The notes: a model not told the origin generated them from the sequence alone. Numbered from the stretch's first letter, positions 52,501 through 61,094 are shown. The stretch is 64,000 bases of DNA from Sphingobium sp. SCG-1 (GCF_002953135.1 NZ_CP026372.1:1116001-1180000); one strand, 5' to 3'. Numbers and translations are program-made.

Positions 52501-52993
52501 TGAGGGGCGACAAAGGCTGCTGGCTGCGTTCGAGGCGGTGGACGGACACTTCCGGCGGCTCTTCACCACCTTGTTCAACGGCGGGCAGGCGCATCTCGAA
52601 CTGATCGACAGCGATGATCCGCTGGAGGCGGGGCTGGAGATCATGGCGCAGCCGCCGGGGAAGAAACTATCAGCGCTGACGCTGCTGTCCGGCGGGGAGC
52701 AGGCGCTGACGGCGGTGGCGCTGATCTTCGGCCTGTTCCTCACCAATCCCGCGCCGATCTGCGTTCTGGACGAAGTCGATGCGCCGCTGGACGACGCCAA
52801 TGTGGACCGCTTCTGCGACTTGCTCGACCGCATGGTGGCGGACACCAAGACGCGCTATCTGATCGTCACCCACAATGCCGTCACCATGGCGCGCATGCAC
52901 CGCCTGTTTGGCGTGACGATGGTGGAGCAGGGGATCAGCCGCCTCGTCTCGGTCGATCTGGGCGGCGCGGAACAGTTGCTTGCGGCGGAGTGA
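49553..52993 (+). CDS. smc: Chromosome segregation ATPase SMC
   Basis: This 1146-residue protein starts with GTG at 49553. Walker A is GPNGCGKS at residues 31-38 (IVGPNGCGKSNLLEAIRWVM), followed by SAKSMRGGGMEDVIFAGT. Long Ala/Glu/Arg-rich coiled coils flank a hinge around residues 490-620. The C-terminal head carries the ABC signature LTLLSGGEQALTAVALIFGL and Walker B CVLDEVDAPLDDANVDRF. It forms the condensin core with ScpA and ScpB, which are not in this window. Confidence 0.96.
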   Translation: MQIKRLKLSGFKSFVDATELRIEPGLTGIVGPNGCGKSNLLEAIRWVMGESSAKSMRGGGMEDVIFAGTATRPQRDFAEVSMLTVQEQGELFPSVDVGADGELEVMRRIERGAGSAYRANGRDVRAKDVSLIFADAATGAHSPALVSQGKIAAVIAARPQERRAMLEEAAGIAGLHVRRRDAEQKLRAAEANLARLDDVLSDMDSRANALRRQARAAERYTLLSTQIRTAEARTIFARWREAAASSDAAKAEALAAEAAVTAAQEAQMAAAAHARVAVDALAKIRAEAQRARDVASEAGHRLTALKAERSAAAQRLADLSAQSERLEEDRGREGALAHDAAEALDRLTKEVATLKSRIAQTETAAPERVARLAQAETKARDVEVELAQAMATQASEQAELRVAEAALAAARSRLERAERDLRKVEAEVAALPDIAPLEQKRAGAVRDQAQAEADRAKAEAALAEADIAREAASAARASAESAMSSARAALAALDGEAAALTKAVEQGSAKGRALDQVKAAPGYEHALAAALGDDLQAAVGAEGKRRWSGAAALADDPAIPPDCTRLSDHVTAPPELARRLTQVIVAQSGSGQTLAVGQRLVTLDGQMRRWDGFVALEGGAEAAQRLIRLNRLEAIAAARPSLATQVEDAQAQLTHAETKGREAAASLTGARALLGDADQRLRTALRTIDETVGALERLSGRRTELDARLADLSRDHGVAVTEHESATEARANILDGTATRAMVAKLSQARDGARLAVTQAQSDAAMAERAILSDRERMSAAEAEIRGWRSRAGEAAKRIAAMSGRADAIIADQAALAGKPEAMDAEIAGLSAHVTTLNDAATEAQQAERDAESALRTAEALVQEAAEDVSASREARAGAVARAESAQEKRLEMGRLSGERFECPPPVLPERLGFDSSTIRIAQTEQAEQDRLVADRERIGPVNLVAAKELDELEADQARSRGESEELTQAINRLRGSIGSLNREGRQRLLAAFEAVDGHFRRLFTTLFNGGQAHLELIDSDDPLEAGLEIMAQPPGKKLSALTLLSGGEQALTAVALIFGLFLTNPAPICVLDEVDAPLDDANVDRFCDLLDRMVADTKTRYLIVTHNAVTMARMHRLFGVTMVEQGISRLVSVDLGGAEQLLAAE

Positions 52994-53036
52994 CGCATAC
53001 AGCCTCGGGGTCCGCTACATCACCTTACCCGTATGT

Positions 53037-53957
53037 TCACGCGCTACCGACCACGAGGCAGGCAAGGAACATCAGCAGTCCGGCAAAGCGGTTGGAGCGG
53101 AATTTGACGAGCGGGTCCGCACCGTCTTCCTTCAGGGTGATGGTCTGCCATGCGAGATGCGTGGCGATGGGCAGCAGGGTTGCGACGGCGAGGATCTGCG
53201 GACGAATTTGCCAGATGGCAGCCACCCAGCAGAGCAGCGCACCGGCATAAAATACCGACACGCCCATCCGCACACGCTTGCCCATGCGCAGCGCACTCGA
53301 CCGCACGCCGATCAGCGAATCATCTTCCCGATCCTGCATCGCATAGATGGTGTCGTACCCGATCACCCAGAATATGCAGCCTGCATAGAGCGTCAGTCCC
53401 GGAGCTGTCAGCGCACCCGCGATCTGGCTCCATCCCACCAGCGCCGCCCAACTGAACACCAGCCCCAGCCACGCCTGCGGCCACCAGGTTATGCGCTTCA
53501 TGAACGGATAGGCGGCCACCAGGGCGAGACTGGCGAGCGCGACGATCTGCGCATAAAACCGAAGCTGGAGCAGCACGATCAGGCCGATCATGCTGAGCGC
53601 AACGAGCCAGACCCACGCTGCTTTCAGAGAGATCGCGCCACTCGCCAGGGGCCGCAGCGCCGTCCGTGCGACTTTCCGGTCGAGATCGCGGTCGATGATA
53701 TCGTTATACACGCACCCCGCACCGCGCATGGCGATGCTGCCCAGCAGGAACCAGAGCAGCATATCCCAGCGCGAGGGAACGCCGCCCGCCAGCGCAATCG
53801 CCCACGCACCCGGCCAGAACAGCAGCCACCAGCCGATCGGCCTGTCGAACCGCGCCAGCATCGCCAACCCGCGCAATGTGGGCGGCAATCGCGCGACTAT
53901 GCCCCGCGCCTCGCTGTCGGGAACGATTTCGCTGTCGGGGACGATGGTGTCGTTCAT
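53037..53957 (-). CDS. ubiA: 4-hydroxybenzoate polyprenyltransferase
   Basis: This roughly 306-residue membrane enzyme attaches the prenyl tail in ubiquinone synthesis. The first Asp-rich motif is NDIIDRDLDRKVARTALRPL near residue 85 and the second is YDTIYAMQDREDDSLIGVRS; LLLFWPGAW-like helices and six to nine membrane segments fit UbiA. I chose the Met at 53957, preceded by GGGAGCAG; the frame opens 8 codons earlier. It converges on smc. Confidence 0.92.
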   Translation of the reverse strand: MNDTIVPDSEIVPDSEARGIVARLPPTLRGLAMLARFDRPIGWWLLFWPGAWAIALAGGVPSRWDMLLWFLLGSIAMRGAGCVYNDIIDRDLDRKVARTALRPLASGAISLKAAWVWLVALSMIGLIVLLQLRFYAQIVALASLALVAAYPFMKRITWWPQAWLGLVFSWAALVGWSQIAGALTAPGLTLYAGCIFWVIGYDTIYAMQDREDDSLIGVRSSALRMGKRVRMGVSVFYAGALLCWVAAIWQIRPQILAVATLLPIATHLAWQTITLKEDGADPLVKFRSNRFAGLLMFLACLVVGSA

Positions 53958-54038
53958 TCTGCTCCCTTGCGCGTGCCTCACTTGCCGAACTGCCTTAGTT
54001 GTTCTTTAGAGAGAGGGAAGGGGCTGCGACAGTGGCTC

Positions 54039-54812
54039 ATGACTATGAAAGCAAAGCCGATGCCCGCCACCCCCGCCTGGCCGCCGCAAAGTGCGCCGCG
54101 CCTCTTTGTCGAGACGGTGTTGGGGGCGGGCGTATCGGTCGCGCTGGACGGCAATCCGGCCCATTATCTGGTCTCGGTCATGCGCGTGAAGGTGGGTGAC
54201 ACGGTGCTCCTCTTCGACGGCCAGTCCGGCGAATGGGCGGCGATAGCGCGTGACGTGCGCAAGCGGGACATCCTGCTGGAATGCATGGCGCAGACCAAGC
54301 CGCCCGAATCGGTGCCTGATTTCTGGCTCTGCGCCGCGCCGATCAAAAAGGGCCGCATCGACCTGATCGCGGAAAAGGCATGCGAGTTGGGGGTCGCCCG
54401 CCTCCAGCCGGTACTCACGCGCCGAGCGGTGGTGGACAAGTTGAACTTGGAGAGGCTGCACGCCCATCTGGTCGAAGCAGCGGAGCAATGTGGCCGAACT
54501 GCCTTGCCTGTCCTGTCGGAGATGGTGAAGCTCGACGCCTTGCTGCGCGATTGGCCACAAGGGCGGCATCTGTTTTTCGCCGACGAGACGGGCGGCACGC
54601 CGATCGCGCACGCCTTGCGCGAGCATAGCGGGCCCGCCGCTTTCCTCGTGGGGCCAGAGGGCGGTTTCGATCCTCAGGAGCGCGAATCGATCCGCGCGCA
54701 CCCGGCTGCGGTTCCCGTATCGCTCGGCCCCCGAATCCTGCGCGCCGAGACAGCAGCGATCGCGGCCACTTCGGTTTGGATGGCGATGAATGGCGACTGG
54801 AACAGCCAATAA
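54039..54812 (+). CDS. rsmE: 16S rRNA (uracil(1498)-N(3))-methyltransferase
   Basis: This 257-residue SPOUT methyltransferase has a PUA-like N-terminus (RLFVETVLGAGVSVAL, HYLVSVMRVKVGDTVLLFDG), then PIKKGRIDLIAEKACELGVA, RLHAHLVEAAEQCGRTALP, VGPEGGFDPQERESI and LGPRILRAETAAIAATSVW, the knotted SAM site. The frame is open far upstream across the antisense of ubiA, so the start is uncertain: ATG 54039, 54045 and 54060 are all in frame and none has a strong ribosome-binding site. gshA follows on the same strand. Confidence 0.92.
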   Translation: MTMKAKPMPATPAWPPQSAPRLFVETVLGAGVSVALDGNPAHYLVSVMRVKVGDTVLLFDGQSGEWAAIARDVRKRDILLECMAQTKPPESVPDFWLCAAPIKKGRIDLIAEKACELGVARLQPVLTRRAVVDKLNLERLHAHLVEAAEQCGRTALPVLSEMVKLDALLRDWPQGRHLFFADETGGTPIAHALREHSGPAAFLVGPEGGFDPQERESIRAHPAAVPVSLGPRILRAETAAIAATSVWMAMNGDWNSQ

Positions 54813-54818
54813 AGGTTT

Positions 54819-54845
54819 CAATCCGCAATGGGATTGCGTCTTTCT
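54819..54845 (+). terminator. Weak terminator candidate after rsmE
   Basis: CAATCC/GGATTG forms a 6-bp stem with a 6-nt loop followed by CGTCTTTCTT. The stem is short, so it is at best a weak terminator between rsmE and gshA. Confidence 0.3.
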
Positions 54846-54913
54846 TCAGGCTACCTTATCTGCCGTCTACTTGCTTGATTTGACCTGAGCAGGGGAACGG
54901 CTAAGGGCGGGGC

Positions 54914-56287
54914 ATGAGCACAAGAACAGACTCAGGGGGAACTGATCCGGTCATCGAAAGCCGCGATCAGCTCATTGCGCTCTTCGCCAAAGGTGAAAAG
55001 CCGCCGGAACGCTGGCGGATAGGCACCGAGCATGAGAAATTCGTCTATTCGATGAAGGATCACCATGCCCCTTCCTATGAAGAAAAGGGCGGCATCCATA
55101 CCCTGCTGATCGGGCTGACGCGCTATGGCTGGAAGCCAGTGTTCGAGGGTGAGAACATCATCGCACTCTCCGGCGACGACGGCACGATCAGCCTGGAGCC
55201 GGCGGGGCAGCTCGAACTTTCCGGCGCGCCACTCGAAAACCTGCACCAGACTTGCGCCGAAACCGGGCGGCATCTGGAGCAAGTGAAATATGTAGGCGAC
55301 ATGCTGGGCCTCGGTTTCCTGGGGCTGGGCATGTGGCCGGACAAGACCCGCGCCGAATTGCCGATCATGCCCAAGGGCCGCTATGAGATCATGCTGCGGC
55401 ACATGCCGCGCGTCGGCTCCATGGGCCTCGACATGATGCTGCGCACCTGCACGGTGCAGGTGAACCTCGATTATCAGAGCGAGGCGGGCATGGCGAAGAT
55501 GTTTCGCACGTCGCTTGCCTTACAGCCGCTGGCGACGGCGCTGTTCGCGAACTCGCCCTTCACCGAAGGCAAGCCGAACGGCCTGCTCTCTTATCGCAGC
55601 CATATCTGGTCGGACACCGATCCGCATCGTACCGGCATGCTGCCCTTCGTGTTCGAAGACGGCTTCGGCTACGAGCGTTACGCCGACTATGCGCTCGACG
55701 TGCCGATGTATTTCGTATTCCGCGACGGCAAATATCTGGACGCCTCGGGGCTGAGCTTCCGCGATTTCCTTGAAGGCAAGCTATCGATCCTGCCGGGTGA
55801 AAAGCCGACCGAGAAGGATTGGGAAGATCACCTCTCGACGGCCTTCCCCGAAGTGCGGTTGAAGAGCTTCCTAGAAATGCGCGGCGCCGATGGCGGGCCT
55901 TGGGGTCGCATCTGTGCGCTACCGGCTTTCTGGGTTGGGTTGTTGTATGACGAGACGGCGCTGAACGCGGCGTGGGACGTGGTCAAGGACTGGTCGATGG
56001 ACGAACGGCAGGCGCTGCGGGATTCCGTGCCGCGCCTTGGCCTCGACGCGCCGATTGGCGGCGGCAAGACGCTGCGCCATATCGCGGGCGAAGTGCTGAA
56101 CATCTCGCGCAGCGGCCTCGCCTCGCGCGCGCGCCTCAACAGTGTTGGCGACAATGAGACGGGGTATCTCTCCGCGCTTCAGGAGGTGGTGGACAGCGGC
56201 AAGACGCCTGCGGAACGTCTGCTCGACCGCTATCATGGCGAATGGCGGGGTGACGTCAGCCGGGTCTATGCTGAGGAAAGCTTTTAG
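54914..56287 (+). CDS. gshA: Glutamate-cysteine ligase, plant/alphaproteobacterial type
   Basis: This 457-residue enzyme catalyses the first step of glutathione synthesis. Motifs include RIGTEHEKFVY, DDGTISLEPAGQLELSGAPL, LGLGMWPDKTRAELPIMPKG, MGLDMMLRTCTVQVNLDYQS, FVFEDGFGYERYADYALDVP and the late IGGGKTLRHIAGEVLNISRS. It belongs to the class shared by plants and alphaproteobacteria, not the E. coli GshA. The window also encodes an exported gamma-glutamyltranspeptidase, so the cell can both make and salvage gamma-glutamyl thiols. Confidence 0.94.
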   Translation: MSTRTDSGGTDPVIESRDQLIALFAKGEKPPERWRIGTEHEKFVYSMKDHHAPSYEEKGGIHTLLIGLTRYGWKPVFEGENIIALSGDDGTISLEPAGQLELSGAPLENLHQTCAETGRHLEQVKYVGDMLGLGFLGLGMWPDKTRAELPIMPKGRYEIMLRHMPRVGSMGLDMMLRTCTVQVNLDYQSEAGMAKMFRTSLALQPLATALFANSPFTEGKPNGLLSYRSHIWSDTDPHRTGMLPFVFEDGFGYERYADYALDVPMYFVFRDGKYLDASGLSFRDFLEGKLSILPGEKPTEKDWEDHLSTAFPEVRLKSFLEMRGADGGPWGRICALPAFWVGLLYDETALNAAWDVVKDWSMDERQALRDSVPRLGLDAPIGGGKTLRHIAGEVLNISRSGLASRARLNSVGDNETGYLSALQEVVDSGKTPAERLLDRYHGEWRGDVSRVYAEESF

Positions 56288-56290
56288 GCG

Positions 56291-57610
56291 TCATTCTGCG
56301 GGCTGCATTGTCGGCGAGGGAGGCTTGCCTTTCAGGGCCGCGAGCAACCGATCCATCCACCCGTGGCGCTGCATCCATTGGCTATAGGCGGCGTAGGCCG
56401 GATCGCTGTTCAAATGCGCTTCCTCGGTCTTCGCTCGCCAGAAATAGATGGCGCTGACGATCGCGATGGTCGCGCTGTTCCGAACGACGTCGACCAGGCT
56501 GCCCGTCGTCACGAGGAAGGGCAGAGCCGAGAGCCACCAGAACAGGTTCTTCGACAAATAGGCCGGGTGGCGAGTCCAGCGATAAGGCCCGTGGGTGATG
56601 ATCCCGCGATGCGTGAGATTGGAGAAGCGCAATCCGAACGCCACTGTCGCCCAGGCGTAGATGCCGGTGAGCGCGACCAGCAGGCTTCCATAGATCCACT
56701 GTATAGCGACCAGGGCAGGTTGGTTGCCACCCAGCCAATAGCTCCATTCCGCCGTGCCATGATGATAATCGAGCGGGCCACCATCGCCCATCAGCACGAA
56801 CGGCGGATAGCACATCAGCGCTGCCACCCATCCGGCGAGTAGCGGGTTAGCGGTGCGGATGTGCGCGTCGAGCGGCTTGCAGGTCAGCATATAGCCCACC
56901 GTCGCGAACGCCACGTCGATCAGGAACAGCAGCATGATCAGGAAATTGGCGAGACCGATCGGACTGGCAAGCACGTCGCCTAGGTTCCAGTGGATCAGGT
57001 TCGCGAAATTGGATGGCAGGACCGACAGCATGAAGGCGAGGAAGAATCCCTTCACCAGCCATGCGCGAGCGTGATGCGCGACTTGGGTGAGGTCGGCCAT
57101 GCCCGCTGCGCCGCCGATAATCCATTGGCCAAAGGCATAGGAGGCGTCTCGCGGTTCGATCAGGCGACGGTCCAGCCACAGAACGTAAGGCACTGACGCC
57201 ACCAGCAGCCAAGGTGCGGCCGTTCCGAACATCTCCATCGCAAAGCGATAGCCGCCATCCCAATACCATCTGGCGAGGCAATAGAGCACCGCCATGATGC
57301 CCCATGTCGCCCAGAAGCCAGTGAGTTTGACGAGGCTGATGTCGAATATATCGCGCAGCGCTTTGGGTGGCCCCTCCCAATCGATCCCTGTCGAGGCATT
57401 GCGATGAACGCGATCGACCAGCAGCGACCACAGCACCATCGGCACGCCGCACGCGAATATCGCCGCCATGCCCGCATAGGGGCCGTCCATCCCGTAATGC
57501 CAGGCAAGCGCAACCCACGCTATAAGACCGAAGAGACCAGCGACGCCTACCCCATGGCTCACTGCGGAGGGGGGGCAGGGGTCCAGGTCGGGGAGCGAGG
57601 AGTCATGCAT
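56291..57610 (-). CDS. ICMT/PEMT-fold membrane methyltransferase-like protein
   Basis: This 439-residue protein has about 9-10 membrane segments. The C-terminal part carries the isoprenylcysteine carboxyl methyltransferase-type motif THGPYRWTRHPAYLSKNLFW followed by a second conserved stretch with FWRAKTEEAHLNSDPAYAAY, including the EE and Y residues that line the SAM site. The long N-terminal membrane region is unlike short ICMT enzymes and is of unknown role. A lipid or small-molecule substrate is likely. It converges on gshA. Confidence 0.78.
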   Translation of the reverse strand: MHDSSLPDLDPCPPSAVSHGVGVAGLFGLIAWVALAWHYGMDGPYAGMAAIFACGVPMVLWSLLVDRVHRNASTGIDWEGPPKALRDIFDISLVKLTGFWATWGIMAVLYCLARWYWDGGYRFAMEMFGTAAPWLLVASVPYVLWLDRRLIEPRDASYAFGQWIIGGAAGMADLTQVAHHARAWLVKGFFLAFMLSVLPSNFANLIHWNLGDVLASPIGLANFLIMLLFLIDVAFATVGYMLTCKPLDAHIRTANPLLAGWVAALMCYPPFVLMGDGGPLDYHHGTAEWSYWLGGNQPALVAIQWIYGSLLVALTGIYAWATVAFGLRFSNLTHRGIITHGPYRWTRHPAYLSKNLFWWLSALPFLVTTGSLVDVVRNSATIAIVSAIYFWRAKTEEAHLNSDPAYAAYSQWMQRHGWMDRLLAALKGKPPSPTMQPAE

Positions 57611-57659
57611 CGCTTCGGCCTACCGCACAATGGTAAGCAACCGATGAAGGGGGGCAGGC

Positions 57660-58295
57660 TCAGCCACCACCCAATATGTTAATGGTGAAGGCGATCACGC
57701 CGAGATTAAACACGAACGCGGCAAGACAGTGGAATATCACCGTCTTGCGGACCGGCGTGTTGGTGACGCTGACATCGGACGTCTGGAACGTCATGCCCAG
57801 TGTGAAGGCGAAATAGATGAAGTCCCAGTAATTGGGTTCTTCGCTGTTGGGGAAATCGATGCCGCCAGCCTCCGGCGTATCGCCTTCGCTGATGTAGCAG
57901 ATATGCGCATAATGCAGCGCATAGACGGTGTTGGAGAATATCCAGGCTATGATGAGCGTGGTAAGCAGCAGGACAATCGTCGGCGCGTCGGGCGCGTCAT
58001 GCGATGTCACCGCCACGCCGACGGCCACGAGGATCACGGTGCTGACAATGCTGGTCAGCAGCAGCATTGTCACGCGGTTGGCGTCGTTGTCGCGCGCGTG
58101 GCGGCGCATCGTGCCTGCATCCGCATCGAGCAAGGGCGCGAGCGAGAACAGAAAGGCCAGCGCCGCAATATCGAAGCCCGCCATCACACCTTCATGCCAC
58201 GGCATCGCCATCGCCAAGGGTGCCATCGAAGCGAGCAGCGCTAGGAACATGCCATAGCGCCACGGGAAAATATGTTTTCGGGTAGCGCGCGCCAT
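57660..58295 (-). CDS. DUF1345 family inner-membrane protein
   Basis: This 211-residue protein has five to six membrane segments and the DUF1345 signatures TLIIAWIFSNTVYALHYAHI and NYWDFIYFAFTLGMTFQTSD followed by SVTNTPVRKTVIFHCLAAF. The family's function is unknown; similarity to the pore end of potassium-channel-like proteins has been noted for the FTLGMTFQTSD segment, but this is not evidence of transport. The start at 58295 gives the expected length. Confidence 0.85.
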   Translation of the reverse strand: MARATRKHIFPWRYGMFLALLASMAPLAMAMPWHEGVMAGFDIAALAFLFSLAPLLDADAGTMRRHARDNDANRVTMLLLTSIVSTVILVAVGVAVTSHDAPDAPTIVLLLTTLIIAWIFSNTVYALHYAHICYISEGDTPEAGGIDFPNSEEPNYWDFIYFAFTLGMTFQTSDVSVTNTPVRKTVIFHCLAAFVFNLGVIAFTINILGGG

Positions 58296-58346
58296 CGGAC
58301 GATTAGCGCCGTTTAGCGCGCTCCGTGCAAGCCTTTTCGCGCAGCC

Positions 58347-59564
58347 TTAGAGGTCGCGGCGGCCGAGCAATCGAAGCCGCAGCGCATTGAGCTTGATGAA
58401 GCCTGCTGCGTCCCGCTGATCGTAAGCGCCCGCGTCATCCTCGAACGTCACGACCTTCTCGCTATAGAGGCTGAACGGCGACTTGCGGCCAGTGACATAC
58501 ACGCCCCCCTTGTAAAGTTTCAGGCGTACAGTGCCCGTCACCTTTTCCTGACTATGGTCGATCGCCGCCTGCAACATCTCGCGCTCGGGCGAGAACCAGA
58601 AGCCGTTGTAGAGCAATTCGGCATAGCGGGGCGCAAGTTCGTCCTTCAGATGCGCTGCGCCGCGATCCAGCGTCAGTTGCTCGATCCCGCGATGGGCAAG
58701 ATGATAGATGGTGCCGCCCGGCGTCTCATACATGCCGCGCGACTTCATGCCGACGAAGCGGTTCTCGACCAGATCGAGGCGGCCGATGCCATGCTTGCGG
58801 CCATATTCATTGAGGGTTTCCAGCAAGGTCGCGGGCGACATGCCTTCGCCATTGATCGCCACGCCATCGCCGCGTTCGAAATCGATGGTGATGGTCTCGG
58901 CCTGATCGGGCGCATCCTCCGGGTGAACGGTGCGCGAAAAGACGTAGTCGGGCACTTCCTCCCACGGGTCTTCCAGCACTTTGCCTTCGGACGACGTGTG
59001 CAGCATGTTCGCATCGGTCGAGAACGGGCTTTCGCCGCGCTTGTCCTTGGCGATCGGAATCTGATGCTCTTCGGCGAAAGCGATCAGGCGCGTGCGGCTG
59101 GTCAGATCCCACTCGCGCCACGGCGCAATGACCTTGATGTCGGGCTGAAGCGCATAATAGCCAAGCTCGAAACGAACCTGGTCATTGCCCTTGCCGGTCG
59201 CCCCATGGCTGACCGCATCTGCGCCGACCATTTTCGCGATTTCGATCTGCCGCTTGGCGATTAAAGGCCGCGCGATCGACGTGCCGAGCAGATATAGCCC
59301 CTCGTACAGCGCATTGGCGCGCATCATCGGGAAGACGTAATCCTTGACGAACTCCTCGCGCAGGTCGTCGATGAAGATATGCTCAGGCTTCACGCCCATC
59401 ATCTCCGCCTTCTTGCGCGCGGGTTCCAGCTCTTCGCCCTGACCCAGATCCGCCGTGAAGGTGACGACTTCGCAATTATAGGTCTGCTGCAGCCACTTCA
59501 GAATGACGCTGGTGTCGAGGCCCCCGGAAAAGGCAAGGACGACGCGGTTGATCTGATCGGACAT
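58347..59564 (-). CDS. argG: Argininosuccinate synthase
   Basis: This 405-residue enzyme joins citrulline and aspartate in arginine synthesis. The N-terminal ATP loop is LAFSGGLDTSVILKWLQQTY; other family motifs are EFVKDYVFPMMRANALYEGL, SHGATGKGNDQVRFELGYYA, TNLWG-equivalent DANMLHTSSEGKVLEDPWEE and HRGIEQLTLDRGAAHLKDEL. The length and motifs match the short bacterial/eukaryotic ArgG group. No other arg genes are in the window. Confidence 0.96.
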   Translation of the reverse strand: MSDQINRVVLAFSGGLDTSVILKWLQQTYNCEVVTFTADLGQGEELEPARKKAEMMGVKPEHIFIDDLREEFVKDYVFPMMRANALYEGLYLLGTSIARPLIAKRQIEIAKMVGADAVSHGATGKGNDQVRFELGYYALQPDIKVIAPWREWDLTSRTRLIAFAEEHQIPIAKDKRGESPFSTDANMLHTSSEGKVLEDPWEEVPDYVFSRTVHPEDAPDQAETITIDFERGDGVAINGEGMSPATLLETLNEYGRKHGIGRLDLVENRFVGMKSRGMYETPGGTIYHLAHRGIEQLTLDRGAAHLKDELAPRYAELLYNGFWFSPEREMLQAAIDHSQEKVTGTVRLKLYKGGVYVTGRKSPFSLYSEKVVTFEDDAGAYDQRDAAGFIKLNALRLRLLGRRDL

Positions 59565-59637
59565 AGGCCAGGCTTTCGTGAAAAGGCACAGTTGTTGGGC
59601 GCGCGGGTATCAGGGAAGCCCCGTAATCGCAACAGCG

Positions 59638-60219
59638 TCATAGCCATCCGCGTAACGAAGCGAGCAGCCACAGGCCCAACCCCAGGAACAGCGCAGCTGC
59701 GACGGCGCGCACCGCCGCCAACGGAACGCGCTTTATCAACGCCTCGCCCAGATACACGGCGGGCACATTGGCGATCATCATGCCCAGCGTGGTGCCTGCC
59801 GTTACGGCCAGCAACTCCGCAAAGCTGGTGCCGAATTGCGCGCCAAGCGCAATGGTTGCGACCTGCGTCTTGTCGCCCATCTCCAGAATGAAGAAGGACA
59901 CCAGCGTCGTGACGAAAACCCCCGAATGGCTGGGCGTCTTCAAATCATCGTCGATCTTGTCGGGAATGAGCGTCCACAGCCCCATGGCGATAAACCCGGC
60001 TGCGACGGCATATCGGAACACCGGACCATCCAGCAGCCCGGCAATACTGTGGCCGACCCACGCCGCAAGAAAGTGATTGACCAACGTCGCGGCCAATATG
60101 CCGCCGATGATCGGCACGGGTTTACGGAACCGGGTGGCAAGCAGGATCGCGAGCAACTGCGTCTTGTCGCCGACTTCGGCGAGCGCGACGACAGCAGTCG
60201 AGGCTAGGAATGCGTCCAT
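59638..60219 (-). CDS. Gdt1/TMEM165-family (UPF0016) manganese exporter
   Basis: This 193-residue protein has six membrane segments and two copies of the family's E-x-G-D-K-T motif: ALAEVGDKTQLLAILLATRF near residue 14 and FFILEMGDKTQVATIALGAQ near residue 112. These form the cation pathway in Gdt1/MneA proteins, which export Mn2+. The leader contains a yybP-ykoY manganese riboswitch, so substrate assignment is supported from two directions. Expression should rise when cytoplasmic Mn2+ is high. Confidence 0.9.
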   Translation of the reverse strand: MDAFLASTAVVALAEVGDKTQLLAILLATRFRKPVPIIGGILAATLVNHFLAAWVGHSIAGLLDGPVFRYAVAAGFIAMGLWTLIPDKIDDDLKTPSHSGVFVTTLVSFFILEMGDKTQVATIALGAQFGTSFAELLAVTAGTTLGMMIANVPAVYLGEALIKRVPLAAVRAVAAALFLGLGLWLLASLRGWL

Positions 60220-60331
60220 GTATTTTGTCCGGGTCGGGCAGGATGGAGCACAATGTCACCGGCCCCCCCCGCCCGACCGGACGGAAAGCCGATGCCATTG
60301 GTCTCGACAGACAGGATCGATCGTTCCTGTC
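60220..60331 (-). promoter_or_regulatory. Expression platform of the manganese riboswitch
   Basis: On the minus strand a GACAGGA/TCCTGTC hairpin (60310-60331) follows the aptamer. A second long pairing joins CCGGTCGGGC (about 60280) with GCCCGACCCGG next to the start codon (60230-60240). This would enclose the ribosome-binding region, which suggests control of translation. No U-tract terminator is seen. Confidence 0.45.
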
Positions 60332-60332
60332 C

Positions 60333-60412
60333 CGCGCACCATGGTGTCTCCACCAAATATGTTGACGCGCGGCCCGCTGGTTTCCCGACGGCTGGCTACT
60401 CCCCAGATGACG
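60333..60412 (-). ncRNA. yybP-ykoY manganese riboswitch
   Basis: The minus strand contains the two conserved sequence blocks of this class in the right order and spacing: GGGGAGTAGCC (60404-60394) and GTCAACATA (60366-60358) followed by GAGAC (60350-60346). The class binds Mn2+ and regulates manganese exporters; the gene it precedes is a Gdt1-type transporter. Helix boundaries are approximate because I aligned by eye. Confidence 0.85.
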
Positions 60413-60561
60413 CGCTACCCCTTAATGGCATATCCTCCAGAGGCAAGGACAGAGTGTGGAAAATTTGCGTGGGCCCATATTCGGTCGCCGCCCAGAGCCG
60501 CGTCGCCGGGTGCGGCCTAGCCCCTATTGCCGCGACCGGCGCACGGGCCTAAATAGGGGGT

Positions 60562-61026
60562 ATGGCGCAGCATCATCACCATCACGAACCGACGGGCACT
60601 TCGCTGGCCGGTGCCGCGCAAGCGACGCTGGAGCGTAATGGCGAGCAATGGACGCCGATGCGCGCGGCTATATTCGAAGCGCTGGCGGGCGAAGAGAAGC
60701 CGGCGTCCGCCTATGACATTGCCGACCATGTTTCCAAGGCGCGGGGCAAACGCGTGGCGCCCAACAGCGTCTATCGTATCCTCGACCTGTTCGTGTCCTC
60801 CAACCTCGCCATGCGGGTGGAAAGCGCGAATGCCTATATCGCCAACGCCCATCCCGGCTGCCTTCACGACTGCATCTTTCTCGTGTGCCGGACATGCGGA
60901 GAGGCAACTCATGTGGACGACGATGCGTTGACCGGAAATGTCCGCAAGCGCGCCGCCAACGAGGGCTTCACTGCCGAGCGGCCCATTATCGAAGTGCTGG
61001 GCACTTGCGCCAAATGCGCGGCCTGA
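60562..61026 (+). CDS. Fur-family metal-responsive repressor (Zur-like)
   Basis: This 154-residue protein has the Fur winged helix (TPMRAAIFEALAGEEKPASA, RVAPNSVYRILDLFVSSNLA), a metal-site loop (HPGCLHDCIFLVCRTCGEAT) and a C-terminal CAKC, giving the two CxxC pairs of a structural zinc. It begins with a native His-rich tail (MAQHHHHHEPTG). The wing and DCIFLVC segment favour Zur over ferric Fur, but metal specificity is not certain. It is divergent from the manganese exporter, and dxs follows 68 bp downstream. Confidence 0.85.
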   Translation: MAQHHHHHEPTGTSLAGAAQATLERNGEQWTPMRAAIFEALAGEEKPASAYDIADHVSKARGKRVAPNSVYRILDLFVSSNLAMRVESANAYIANAHPGCLHDCIFLVCRTCGEATHVDDDALTGNVRKRAANEGFTAERPIIEVLGTCAKCAA

Positions 61027-61094
61027 ACGGCATCACTATATTCGACACCACTGGCGTAACCGGCTAAAGCAGTCGTCAGGAGAAACCCCTACTC

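Noticed and set aside
52980..54039. Long plus-strand frame leading into rsmE
   Set aside because: The first 350 codons are antisense to ubiA; RsmE similarity begins only after about 54060.
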